The notes: generated by a model from the sequence alone, not told the origin. DNA of 41,341 nt from Actinomycetota bacterium (GCA_020052375.1 JAGVPG010000006.1:1-41341); one strand, 5' to 3'. Counted from the stretch's first letter, positions 8,506-17,283 are shown. Numbers and translations: made by a program.

Positions 8506-9258
8506 CTAAGGGGCGGATAAGGCTGCGCCGAGGGCGCCGACTATTTGAGGGTCCTCCGGTACGAAGATCTCGATCCGCAGCTTGTCCTCCAGGATCTTTT
8601 TCAAGCATCTGTTACGGGCGCCGCCGCCGGCGAAAAACAGGTCGCCGGATATGCCGACGCGGTTGATCATGGCGACGACGCGCTCGGCTATCGCTTCATG
8701 TACGCCATAGGCGATGTTTTCGCGTTCTTCACCGGCGCCGATCAGCGATACGACTTCGGACTCGGCGAAGACCGTGCACATACTGTTGATCTTTGACGGT
8801 TTCGGCGCTTTCATCGCCGCCTCTCCGAATTCGTCCAGCGTATAGTCTAGAGCTTTTGCCATGACCTCCAGGAACTTCCCGGTTCCCGCCGCGCACCGGT
8901 CGTTCATCTCAAAATCCGCCACTTTGCCTTCGTCCGACAGCTTGATCACCTTAACATCCTGCCCGCCGACATCCAGGATACCCGGATAACCGGCGTTTAT
9001 GGAGTTGGCTCCTATGGCAAATGCTTTGATCTCTGTCAGAACACTGGCGCCGTAGGCTTTCCTGAGCATATGCCGCCCGTATCCGGTGGCATATAGCATC
9101 TTTGGCTGGCCGCCGCTGAGTAGTCTATTGCACTGAGACAAGGGGTCGTGTGTGGTATCGGTGAGCTCGGACCGAACGACTTCACCCCTACCGAATTCGA
9201 CGAGGGCTATCGTCCTTGATCCGATATCGATTCCGACGACCGAATCCGCGGTATCCAT
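8506..9258 (-). CDS. CoA-substrate-specific enzyme activase (HgdC/BadF family)
   Basis: ATP-dependent one-electron donor of the ASKHA fold that normally activates 2-hydroxyacyl-CoA dehydratases or benzoyl-CoA reductase-type enzymes through a [4Fe-4S] cluster shared by a homodimer. The sequence has phosphate-1 GIDIGSRT (residues 9-16), LDVGGQDVKVI near 95-105, and the two cluster cysteines Cys122 (NDRCAAGTGKFLE) and Cys161 (SMCTVFAESEV). The 39-residue spacing is that known for HgdC. The C-terminal FAGGGARN nucleotide motif is present. It starts one base after the fdhE stop, so it is translationally coupled as last gene of the formate dehydrogenase operon. No dehydratase or reductase subunits are nearby, so its target is unknown. 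Confidence 0.9.
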   Translation of the reverse strand: MDTADSVVGIDIGSRTIALVEFGRGEVVRSELTDTTHDPLSQCNRLLSGGQPKMLYATGYGRHMLRKAYGASVLTEIKAFAIGANSINAGYPGILDVGGQDVKVIKLSDEGKVADFEMNDRCAAGTGKFLEVMAKALDYTLDEFGEAAMKAPKPSKINSMCTVFAESEVVSLIGAGEERENIAYGVHEAIAERVVAMINRVGISGDLFFAGGGARNRCLKKILEDKLRIEIFVPEDPQIVGALGAALSAP

Positions 9259-9259
9259 C

Positions 9260-10162
9260 TTATTCGGGGCCGATGGCGAACGTTACCCGCCCGCCAGGTT
9301 CATATCCCCTGTCTTTGGCGATGAAATCGAGTTCGATCGTCGCAAGGTCCTCGACATCGAGATCGATCTCGCGGTCGAGCTTCCTTTTATCCGTGGTTTT
9401 TATGTATTTCTTGCAGTTGTTGCAGATGTATACGAGATGGGCTTCGTCGTCTGTAGAGTAGAAGTACTCGAGTTTATCCTCATCCTTGGTCATGCATATA
9501 GCGCACTGCTTTCGAGGATACGACCACCAGCTCTTACACGTCGAACACTGGAGTATCCTCAGCCCGTCATCATCCGTCAACATCGCCATACTCGGTTTCC
9601 GGCCGCATACCGGACACACCGGCTGCTGCCATTTCTCGTAATCGATCCTGTCTCTATACGCATAGGAGGCCTTCTCGATGAATGGATTCGTCGTATGATA
9701 GATTATGAAGAACATGAGCTCGTTGTTCAGAGGTATTCGTTTAGCCAGATCGGTAAAATATTCCGTCCTGAACTCCAAGGCGTTCTGTATCAGTACCGGC
9801 GTCTTTTTACCGTCCGACTCTTTAAGGTCCGGGTTTTTAAGAAGATCCTCTACCGACTCCTCGAATGATTCATTTGTCTTGGCGATCACACCACATATGT
9901 CGCTTAGCATGTCTTTGAACACACCGCTATCTATCCCGATGTCACCCGTGTTTAATAGCGGCATGTTGTTTTTAAGACGAACGGCGAGCTTTTCGTCGTC
10001 CAGTTCCGGTACAGAGACTTCCATCTTCTCCAGATACCCGGATTCGATCTCGAATAAAGAACGGTACAGAGCAAGAAGATCCACAAGCTCGGGTTTCAAT
10101 TTACTGTAATACTCCATTTCGGAACGTATCTGATCGATTGTCAGCGGTTTCTGTTTAGGCAT
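9260..10162 (-). CDS. fdhE: formate dehydrogenase accessory protein FdhE
   Basis: Cytoplasmic maturation factor for respiratory formate dehydrogenases. It is 300 residues with the FdhE arrangement: a helical N-terminal half and a C-terminal part with four cysteine pairs, CPVC (184/187), CSTC (207/210), CAIC (221/224) and CNNC (248/251), which bind iron or zinc in rubredoxin-like modules. The ATG at 10162 overlaps the TGA of the cytochrome b gene by one base (TGATG); a TTG one codon earlier is less likely. Context in a formate dehydrogenase operon supports the assignment. Confidence 0.9.
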   Translation of the reverse strand: MPKQKPLTIDQIRSEMEYYSKLKPELVDLLALYRSLFEIESGYLEKMEVSVPELDDEKLAVRLKNNMPLLNTGDIGIDSGVFKDMLSDICGVIAKTNESFEESVEDLLKNPDLKESDGKKTPVLIQNALEFRTEYFTDLAKRIPLNNELMFFIIYHTTNPFIEKASYAYRDRIDYEKWQQPVCPVCGRKPSMAMLTDDDGLRILQCSTCKSWWSYPRKQCAICMTKDEDKLEYFYSTDDEAHLVYICNNCKKYIKTTDKRKLDREIDLDVEDLATIELDFIAKDRGYEPGGRVTFAIGPE

Positions 10163-10833
10163 CAATTAAGCTCCTTAGCTTCTTTTTTTAACTCATTATA
10201 CCATCTAGACCATCCGGATTTTGCTTCGATTTCCGGTACATAGCCTGTAACCATGGATGTCCATGAACGGCGCGTAGCCGGGAACAGCAGTCCCATATAC
10301 AGATGCATGGCAACTATAAAGACAAGCGCGGCAGTACACAGATCATGCACGATGTATGTCCAGCGGACGATGTCCGCCGGCAGATCTTGTGCCGCCCACA
10401 TCATCATGCCGGACGCGGATATCACGACAGCGAACCCGATTATGAACCAGGCGCTTACTTTCTGGCCCGCTTTTTCCTTTCCTTGCTGCGGAAGCTTGAC
10501 TGATTGCGGACGTAACATCCACTTCAAGAACCTCCGCATCCAGGCCGAATCGTTCTTGTCCCATGTCAGTATCGTTTTCATGAACCGGCCTGTTCCGCGT
10601 CCGAAGACAAGCATGGCGGCGACTGGTATGACCACGAATATCACCGCGGCGATGTGGTGGATAGTCTGTCCCACTAAGAGATCGCCGCTTAGGAGCACGT
10701 GAGTCTCCGGCCGCAGCCTGGCTACGCCTGTATATAAAAGCGTAAAGAAGCTTAACAGATGGACTGCATGTATCAGCCGCGCCGCCAATGAAAACCTTAA
10801 TACTTTTCCATCCTTAAACACCTGCTTACTCAC
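10162..10833 (-). CDS. fdhC: formate dehydrogenase cytochrome b subunit (FdnI/FdoI-like)
   Basis: Membrane subunit that takes electrons from the FeS subunit and passes them to quinone through two b hemes. From the GTG at 10833 it has 223 residues, close to E. coli FdnI. Four membrane segments are visible (HAVHLLSFFTLLYTG, IHHIAAVIFVVIPVAAMLV, WFIIGFAVVISASGMMMW, DLCTAALVFIVAMHLYMGLL), with candidate heme histidines in RLIHAVH, HHIA, YIVHDL and MHLYMG. The frame is open to an ATG at 10929, but that would add a KEVKEVKEV-type repeat tail and overlap the FeS gene by 104 bases. The GTG at 10833 overlaps the FeS stop by eight bases, with AAAGGG upstream, and is preferred. Confidence 0.9.
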   Translation of the reverse strand: MSKQVFKDGKVLRFSLAARLIHAVHLLSFFTLLYTGVARLRPETHVLLSGDLLVGQTIHHIAAVIFVVIPVAAMLVFGRGTGRFMKTILTWDKNDSAWMRRFLKWMLRPQSVKLPQQGKEKAGQKVSAWFIIGFAVVISASGMMMWAAQDLPADIVRWTYIVHDLCTAALVFIVAMHLYMGLLFPATRRSWTSMVTGYVPEIEAKSGWSRWYNELKKEAKELN

Positions 10834-11665
10834 TTTGCTTTTTCCCTTTATCTCCTCGACTTCCTTCATCTCCTTGACTTCTTTGACTTCCTTGACCTCT
10901 TTGACTTCCTTTATACCCAGTCGATCCAAGTAGACTCACCAAAGCCGCTAAACCCGCTCCGCCGCCGGCGACCGCTATCATCGGTTTAAAAACGTCCTGC
11001 CAGATATTAACGGAAAGAGGGACTGTGGGTTTTTCCGGAAATCCATAAAACGACGGTGATGAAGTAAGCAAAAACATGACTCCCAGTCCGCCGAGTTCCT
11101 TTTCTCCGTAAAGCCCGGCGTCCTTAAAGCCCCGTTTCTTTAGCTTGCCCAACCTCATCTTTGCGATCGCGACCATGATCGACCGCTCTCCGAACATCAC
11201 CGCTTCCGGCGCACAGACCTTGGCACATGCGGGGATCTGTCCGTTCGAGATCCGGTCGACACACAACGTACACTTCTCGACTGTGTTTGTCTGCACATTA
11301 TAACGAGGCACATCAAAGGGACAAGCCGATATGCAGTATTTGCAGCCGGTACATTTTTCCGCGTCTATGACCACCGCGGTCGAAAGCCGGTGTGATATAG
11401 CTTTTGGCGGACATACTTGTTCGCATGCGGCGTCAGTACAGTGCTGGCAGAGCACTCTCCGGAATTGCCATTTTACTTCATCACCCACGGCTTCTTCGAT
11501 AAACGCGACACGGGTCCATGTCTGAGCCGAAAGGTCCGGAGGATTCTCGTAACTTCCCTGGTTCTGCGTGCGTTCCGCGTGCCGCAGGTTCCACTCCTTA
11601 CAGGCGACCTGGCAAGCCCTGCATCCTATGCATCTTGACACGTCTACAAGCATCGCCGTTGCCAT
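10826..11665 (-). CDS. fdhB: formate dehydrogenase iron-sulfur subunit (FdnH/FdhB-like)
   Basis: Electron-transfer subunit with four [4Fe-4S] clusters linking the catalytic subunit to cytochrome b. Sixteen cysteines fall in four ferredoxin-type groups: CIGCRACQVAC (residues 12-22), CQHCTDAACEQVC, CTGCKYCISAC and CTLCVDRISNGQIPACAKVC. A hydrophobic stretch near residue 235 (PMIAVAGGGAGLAALVSLLG) fits the C-terminal membrane anchor of this family. The last 30 residues are a low-complexity GSQRGQGSQRSQG-type tail encoded by a 9-bp repeat. The start ATG lies three bases after the fdhA stop. Confidence 0.93.
   Translation of the reverse strand: MATAMLVDVSRCIGCRACQVACKEWNLRHAERTQNQGSYENPPDLSAQTWTRVAFIEEAVGDEVKWQFRRVLCQHCTDAACEQVCPPKAISHRLSTAVVIDAEKCTGCKYCISACPFDVPRYNVQTNTVEKCTLCVDRISNGQIPACAKVCAPEAVMFGERSIMVAIAKMRLGKLKKRGFKDAGLYGEKELGGLGVMFLLTSSPSFYGFPEKPTVPLSVNIWQDVFKPMIAVAGGGAGLAALVSLLGSTGYKGSQRGQGSQRSQGDEGSRGDKGKKQSE
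10851..10914 (-). repeat. 9-bp tandem repeat at the FeS/cytochrome b junction
   Basis: Degenerate repeats of GAAGTCAAG on the minus strand, about seven units. In the FeS frame they encode the Ser/Gln/Gly/Arg tail; in the frame of cytochrome b upstream of its preferred start they would encode KEVKEVKEM. Copy number could vary without shifting either frame because the unit is a multiple of three. Confidence 0.75.
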
Positions 11666-11668
11666 ACG

Positions 11669-14600
11669 CTAACCCACTTTCCTTATGTCGACCAGGAATG
11701 CTTTATATTCCGGCATACCCGTATTCGGATCGTATACGTTCGATGTCACCTGATTCGCCGAGTAGTCTTTGTCTTCATCGCCTCCGGTCACATATCCTAC
11801 AAAGCCGTAATGGTCCGGCATACTCACTGCTTCCGGCGCGTTCGGGGATAGTTCAAACGGCTTGATCCGGTTGGTCACGATCGCCACGCCGGTCACTTCT
11901 CCACGAGGTGATATGACTTTTACCTTGTTTCCGTTTTCGATACCATGCCTTGCCGCAAGCTCAGGACTTATCTCTATGAACATCTCCGGCATCATCTCAG
12001 CCAACCATGGCAGATTCCTGCTGATCGAGCCCGTTTGCCAGTGTTCCGCGACCCGGCAGGTAAACCCTATGTACGGGTACTTGGACGAGCCCGGCTCCAC
12101 CATCTTGTCCATGTCCGATTGCCAGATCTTGACCAGCGGATTATTCTGTTGCCCGCTTAACAGGTTATTGGAAGGCGATTCGACCGGCTCGTAATGCTCG
12201 GTCAGCGGTCCGTCTTTTATAAGCCCGTCCGGTATGAAAAAGCGGGCTTGTCCTTCCGGCAACATGATGAACGGGCTTTTTGCCGTCTTATCAGGCGTAA
12301 CGATGGCCCCCGCGACATCTTTAATGCTGAAGTCGGGAACGTCGTTGTTGACCCATTTTGCTCCGTCCCAACTGACGAGCATTCTTCTTTTGTCATAAGG
12401 GACACCTTCGGCGTTGGCCGAACACCTGTTATAGATGATGCGGCGGTTCAAAGGCCACGAATATGCCCATTCCGGATACAGTCCCAGTTTATCCGGGTCT
12501 CTGCTTGTATCCGTTTGCGCGGCTCTGTTATCCGCTTTCTTATCCCCCGGATAAAAACCGGAGTATATCCAGTTCCCGCACATAGTGGAACCGTCGTCGC
12601 TCAGTTTTGTAAAATTGATGATCTGCGTTTTATCGGTTACGGTGAATCCGTTTATCTCTTTCGCCACCAGATGAGGATCAGGCTCATCATCTCCGTAATC
12701 CCAGTTGAGTTTCAGGAGCGGTTCGGAGAACTTGGCAGTTGCCTCTTGAGAATATGCATCCTTGAGCGCCTTAAAAAGACTGTCTATGATCCATAGGTCG
12801 GGCCTGGCTTCTCCGGGAGGATCAGCCGCTTTGTTCATCCACTGGATCAAGCGCGCCGAGTTCGTGACGCTTCCTTCTTTCTCGAAAGACGCGGCTGCCG
12901 GCAATAAAAAGACCTCGGTCCGGACGTCTTCCGGCTTCATGCCGGGCCTTTTCCAGAACACGCTCGTTTCAGTCTCGAACAGATCGCTTACGACGAGCCA
13001 GTCCAGCTTGGTGAGAGCGGCGGCGGTCATGTTCGCATTGGGACCGCTAAGGACCGGGTTCTGCCCCCAGCAGAGCAGGCCGTTGATCTTATCCGCGTAC
13101 ATCGCCTCGAAGAGCGGTACCCAGGAGTAGCCGCTCTTGTCATAGCCGTCCCCCAATTTCGGCAGGAACTCGTAGAGAAAGTCATTTTCCTCCGTGGCAT
13201 ACTCTCCCCACCATGCTTTAAGGAGGCTGACAAACCATTTTGTCTTATTTACTGCGTAACCCGACTTCGCCACCTCGGCATCCTTGTACCTTGAGAAGGT
13301 CTCATGCTTGGAAGCGAGAGGCATGTTCAAGTACCCGGGTAAAAGATTAAAGAGAAGGCCGAAGTCCGTCGAACCCTGGACGTTCGCGGCGCCGCGCAGC
13401 GCGTTCAGACCCCCACCGGCGATCCCTATGTTACCGAGCAGCAGCTGAACCATACCGGCTGCCCTTACGTTTTGCGTGCCTGTAGTATGCTGAGTCAGAC
13501 CCATGGCATAGAGGATCGTCCCTGATCTATCGGGCTTTCCGGTGCGGCAAAACGCGTCGGCGATCTTCTTGAACGAATCTTCGGACATACCGCATATCTT
13601 TGATACCCGATCAGCAGTATATCTCGAGTAGTGGTCTCTCATAAGCTCCAGGACACAGTTCGGATTGTTGAAATCCGTGTCTTTTGAGACCTCTCCATTG
13701 AGCTGAAGCTGATACGTCCACGTGTCGTAATCATATGACTTTAAGTCTTCATCATACCCGCTGAACACCCCGTCTTTGAAACTGAAGCCCGGATTTACGA
13801 GGTAAGAGGCGTTCGTATAGTTCTTTATATACTCCTCGTGATATAGCTTGTTTGTAATGATGTAATTGATCAGGCCGCCAAAAAAGGCGGCGTCCGTTCC
13901 CGGACGGATCCGCGCAAATGTATCCGCTTTGGCAGCCGTCCTTGTGAATCTCGGATCGACGACGATCAGTTTGGCGCCTTTATCTTTTGCCGCGGTGATC
14001 CATTTGAAAGATACAGGATGGTTTTCCGCGGGATTCGCGCCGCAGACAAGTATGACATCCGCGTTCTTTAAGTCTATCCATGAATTCGTCATTGCTCCTC
14101 TGCCAAACGTAGGACCGAGACCGGCCACAGTCGGAGAGTGTCATATGCGCGCCTGGTGCTCGAGAAAAACGATACCAAGAGATCGCGCCAGCTTTGCCAG
14201 CAGATAACATTCCTCGTTGTCCAGCGCCGCTCCACCGAGTTGCGCCAGGCCTTCCGTCCTGTTGACAACGATCCCCTTTTTATCTTTCACCTTGAACGTC
14301 TTGTCGCGGGCTTTTAACATCCGCGTAGCTATCTCCCGCAACGCCCAATCCCAGTTCTTTTTCTCCCACTTATCGGAGCCGGGCGCTCTATATAGGACAG
14401 ATCTCAACCGTCTATTGTTATTGGCTAATTCATAGAGAGCCTGGCCTTTACTGCATAGTGTGCCGCGGTTAATGGGATGATCCGGATTTCCCTCGATCGA
14501 TTGGACCTTGCCGTTGGATGTTGAAGTATGTACGATCACGCCGCAACCGACCGAGCAGAAACCGCAAATGGTCGACGTCTCTCTCGCTCCGGCTGTCTTA

Positions 14601-14719
14601 AGTCTCTCGGCTGCTCTAGCAACCGGGACAAGATCCAGGCCAAGGCAGTTCACAGCAGACAAAGCGGCAATGCTTCCTGTCAGTTTTAGGAAATCCCGCC
14701 TTGAGAGACCGGAGGTCAA
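11669..14719 (-). CDS. fdhA: formate dehydrogenase catalytic subunit, selenocysteine-containing (FdnG-like)
   Basis: Molybdenum or tungsten bis-MGD enzyme oxidising formate to CO2. It reads as one 1016-residue protein if the in-frame TGA at 14143-14141 (codon 193) is selenocysteine. The context ARI-U-HSPTVAGLGPTFGRGAMTN matches the Sec site of E. coli FdnG (1015 residues), and an SECIS-like hairpin follows. A twin-arginine signal (SRRDFLKLTG, residues 6-15) predicts export of the folded enzyme. A [4Fe-4S] site is formed by Cys52, Cys55, Cys59 and Cys89. The C-terminal domain carries the usual MGD-binding region (SPRGEVTGVAIVTNR). It lies between a thioredoxin lipoprotein gene and the FeS subunit. 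Automatic calling would split it into 192- and 819-residue frames; that is not a frameshift. Confidence 0.96.
14113..14143 (-). promoter_or_regulatory. selenocysteine codon and bacterial SECIS-like hairpin in fdhA
   Basis: UGA (14143-14141) is followed after 14 bases by GGCCG-GUCU-CGGUC (14126-14113), a five-pair stem (one G-U pair) with a GUCU loop. The GU in the loop and the distance from UGA fit the SelB-binding hairpin of E. coli fdnG and fdhF. Confidence 0.85.
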
Positions 14720-14741
14720 TTTATAAGTCCTCCTTTTTGTT

Positions 14742-15143
14742 CTATGAACCGGTTCGGCACTTGGCGATGTTCTTAGAGATGAAATGCTCGAGTGACTTTA
14801 AAGGAACCCCGCCAGACAGCCGGTCGACGATCTTGCCTTTCTGGTCGACGATGATAAAGGTCGGTATCGTTGTGATCTTGTATCTGTCGGCTAGCTTGGC
14901 GTTGGCAGGTTCTGTTATATCGTATGTCACGAATTGCAGACGTGTTTCGTATCTATGTCCGACCCGGTCCAATCCTGGCTTCATCTTCAAACAGCGCGGG
15001 CACGTCGGATCGTAGAAACCATAGACCTTGATCCCGCTAGGCGTTACAGTCGTAGTACAACCGCTTGTCACCAGCGCAAGAAAGCATACGAATATGAGGG
15101 TCTTGAGGATACTTCTTGTCCCTATCATCCCGGCTTTAGGCAT
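14742..15143 (-). CDS. thioredoxin-fold lipoprotein
   Basis: Predicted extracytoplasmic thiol-disulfide protein, 133 residues. The N-terminus is a lipoprotein signal with lipobox-like LVTSGC (Cys29). The redox motif CPRC is at 48-51 (FYDPTCPRCLK), followed by a thioredoxin-fold order with the cis-proline loop TIPTF and IIVDQKGKIVDRLSG. It overlaps the rex stop by eight bases and is 22 bases before fdhA, so it belongs to the same operon. A role in keeping extracytoplasmic cysteines or selenocysteine of the formate dehydrogenase in the right state is a guess from position. The family is clear; the substrate is unknown. Confidence 0.85.
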   Translation of the reverse strand: MPKAGMIGTRSILKTLIFVCFLALVTSGCTTTVTPSGIKVYGFYDPTCPRCLKMKPGLDRVGHRYETRLQFVTYDITEPANAKLADRYKITTIPTFIIVDQKGKIVDRLSGGVPLKSLEHFISKNIAKCRTGS

Positions 15144-15777
15144 TCCTCTTCACGACGCGAGTCAGATAGTAAAGGGTATGGAGAAGCTCGCGCGCAGGAT
15201 CGGATGTGTGAACCTGGATCTCTTCCGGTACGGTTACCGGCGTCGCCGTATAGTTAAGAATTATATTAACACCGCTCTCCACAAGGATATCGGCTATTTT
15301 TTGTGCCACTTCACCAGGTACGGCAACAATCGCTATTTTTATCTTGTTCTCCGTCAAGATTTCCTTTATATCTGAGATGTCTCTTACCTGCACCCCATTG
15401 ATCTTCTTCCCGATCTTCTCCGGATTGCTGTCAAAGACGTGCGATATCTTGAAACCTTGCTCCTGTAGCCCGCTATACCCCATAAGCGCCCCACCGAGCT
15501 GTCCGACTCCGATAAGCGCTATCTCCGTTACACGCTTGACGTCAAGGATGTCGGATATGACCGAGATCAGCTTATCAACGTCATACCCTAGTCCACGTCT
15601 CCCGAAAGACCCGAAATAAGAAAGGTCGCGGCGTATCTGTGCCGGATTGACACGCGCGCTCATGCTTAGTTTCTGGGATGATATGACCGATTTGCCCGTT
15701 CTCTTGTATGCTACGAGACATCTAAGATAGGACGACAAACGTTCGATAACACCCTCTGGTACTCGTCCTGTTTCCAT
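15136..15777 (-). CDS. rex: redox-sensing transcriptional repressor Rex
   Basis: NADH/NAD+-responsive repressor: it binds DNA when NAD+ is high and leaves when NADH accumulates. It is 213 residues with an N-terminal winged helix (about 11-80, including QIRRDLSYFGSFGRRGLGY, the family signature) and a Rossmann domain with GVGQLGGALMGY (90-101). The C-terminal domain-swapped helix (ELLHTLYYLTRVV) is present. The start ATG has GGAG upstream. It is the first gene of the formate dehydrogenase operon, and a Rex-type operator lies upstream, predicting autoregulation and control of formate oxidation. Confidence 0.96.
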   Translation of the reverse strand: METGRVPEGVIERLSSYLRCLVAYKRTGKSVISSQKLSMSARVNPAQIRRDLSYFGSFGRRGLGYDVDKLISVISDILDVKRVTEIALIGVGQLGGALMGYSGLQEQGFKISHVFDSNPEKIGKKINGVQVRDISDIKEILTENKIKIAIVAVPGEVAQKIADILVESGVNIILNYTATPVTVPEEIQVHTSDPARELLHTLYYLTRVVKRNA

Positions 15778-15823
15778 GATTCTCCTCGATGAAACAATGG
15801 ATTAATGTAACAACATATATATC

Positions 15824-15853
15824 ATATTACCGCATTTGTAATCATCATTACAA
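15824..15853 (-). promoter_or_regulatory. putative rex operon promoter
   Basis: Minus-strand TTGTAA (15853-15848), 18-base spacer, TAATAT (15829-15824). The Rex operator overlaps the -35 box and spacer, so bound Rex would block polymerase. Confidence 0.55.
15836..15853. promoter_or_regulatory. Rex operator upstream of rex-fdh operon
   Basis: TTGTAATCATCATTACAA is a perfect 7-4-7 inverted repeat with the 18-bp geometry and outer TTGT/ACAA bases of the known Rex operator TTGTGAA-N4-TTCACAA. A second overlapping repeat, TTACAAA-CTT-TTTGTAA, spans 15848-15864. It lies 59 bases from the rex start codon and covers the -35 box. Confidence 0.85.
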
Positions 15854-15873
15854 ACTTTTTGTAACAAAATCTT

Positions 15874-17160
15874 TTATGCTGTTTCACGCGCTCTGACTTC
15901 ACTTCTTATGTCGATGAAAAACAGGATCAAACCTGCGGCTATCAGACAGCCGCCGATCGACAGCATACCGACCGATACCCAGAACGCTCTGATGTCTTCC
16001 GAGCCGTACTGCTTGATCGGTTCCACAACGGTCTTGACCACTTGCGACGCCGGCACCTTGACCACCTTTTCAGTTATCCCTTCACTGTTCACCCTTACAT
16101 CGATATAGTGATAATAAGAATCGGCCGACTCCAATACGGCGCCGGCACCTCCGGATATAACATAAGTAACGCCGTCCCGCTCGAAGCGGTGATATCCGTG
16201 TATGTGAGACAGATAGACTCTGGTCACCCGGTAGCGTTTCATCAGGTCCAAGAACAGATCCCTCTGGCCTGTGTTTGTGAACGCGTGGTTCTTCCCGGGG
16301 CGCGGATCCAAAGGCGGCACATGAGCGAAGATGAAGACTTTAGGGAGGTGGTTGGTCTTGAGGTCGGATTCCAGCCATCTGTACTGTGTCTCATCAAGCC
16401 CCTTTTCCGTAGTCCGTAGAAAGATGAAATGGCATTCCCCGAATGAGAACGAACAGTAGGGCGTGCCTAGAAGACTCTCGTAGTAGCTCAATCCATTCAT
16501 TCTCGAATCGTGGTTTCCGATCGTTGTCAGAACCGGCTCTTTCGCTTTGGTGATGACGTCCATAAAGTCTCTATATTCTGACAGGGAACCGTTCGTCACC
16601 AGGTCACCGTTGTCCAGACCGAACAGGGGCTTCTTCTTGTTCATGTCGTCGATGATGCGGGAAAGTACATTCAGCCCACCCCTGCTGTCACCGAAGACAA
16701 AGAATGAAAAATCATATGGATTGTCGGCCGGATATAGCGTAACGCTCCTCGTCTGCCCGGGTTCGAGATCCAGATCGAAGGATACCGTATTAGGCGGCTC
16801 GCGTCTTATCGGTAGCCCATCCGCCGCCATGCCGACGGATTCCGCATTGACATTCTGTACTCTGATACCTATCTTCTCGCGTTTGTCCGAAGTCAGCCGC
16901 AGTCTTACGATCAAGCCGGTGGCGCGGACCAATAGTTTGTTTCCCTTGAAACTACGGATGATACCGTCTTCGATGACCGCGGTCCTTCCGTTCTGTATGG
17001 TCCGGCTAAGATTACTTGAACCGGCGATCTCCGTCTGATTTGAACCCTGCGTATATAATAAAGGCTGCCTGACCAGCAGCGTCAACAGGACGATACATGC
17101 AAAAACGGCCAGGATGAACCCCGAGGCCAGAAGGGTAAAAGATATGAGTCTTCTGTTCAT
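15874..17160 (-). CDS. membrane-anchored calcineurin-like metallophosphoesterase
   Basis: A 428-residue phosphoesterase held to the outer face of the membrane by segments at both ends (about residues 7-31 and 398-420). After an N-terminal beta-rich region of about 120 residues comes the dimetal phosphoesterase core: GDSRG (157-161), NGD (184-186), GNHD (215-218), AHVPP near 280 and SHIHG near 322, so all five metal-binding motifs are intact. The substrate cannot be told from sequence; relatives act on phosphomonoesters or phosphodiesters. GAGGAGGAG precedes the ATG. It lies divergent from a lipoprotein gene and just upstream of the rex operon on the same strand. Confidence 0.88.
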   Translation of the reverse strand: MNRRLISFTLLASGFILAVFACIVLLTLLVRQPLLYTQGSNQTEIAGSSNLSRTIQNGRTAVIEDGIIRSFKGNKLLVRATGLIVRLRLTSDKREKIGIRVQNVNAESVGMAADGLPIRREPPNTVSFDLDLEPGQTRSVTLYPADNPYDFSFFVFGDSRGGLNVLSRIIDDMNKKKPLFGLDNGDLVTNGSLSEYRDFMDVITKAKEPVLTTIGNHDSRMNGLSYYESLLGTPYCSFSFGECHFIFLRTTEKGLDETQYRWLESDLKTNHLPKVFIFAHVPPLDPRPGKNHAFTNTGQRDLFLDLMKRYRVTRVYLSHIHGYHRFERDGVTYVISGGAGAVLESADSYYHYIDVRVNSEGITEKVVKVPASQVVKTVVEPIKQYGSEDIRAFWVSVGMLSIGGCLIAAGLILFFIDIRSEVRARETA

Positions 17161-17219
17161 GCTCCTCCTCGTCGATCTTTAGACTAATATTACCATACGG
17201 AGATCGGAACTCATTACGG

Positions 17220-17248
17220 TTGACCTTATACCGGCGGAAAACTAGAAT
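17220..17248 (+). promoter_or_regulatory. sigma-70-type promoter of the lipoprotein gene
   Basis: TTGACC (17220-17225), 17-base spacer, TAGAAT (17243-17248), placed about 35 bases before the ATG, with AAAGGAG as ribosome binding site. Confidence 0.75.
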
Positions 17249-17283
17249 GTGCTTACAATCGATATTTAAAGGAGACGATCGCT

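Noticed and set aside
9152-9868. Plus-strand 238-residue frame
   Set aside because: It lies antisense to fdhE and the activase, both of which have clear motifs.
12194-12796. Plus-strand 200-residue frame
   Set aside because: It is antisense to the conserved part of fdhA and shows no family motif.
14128-14143. Apparent nonsense mutation or pseudogene splitting formate dehydrogenase alpha
   Set aside because: The TGA is in frame at the known selenocysteine position, flanking residues match, and an SECIS-like hairpin follows.
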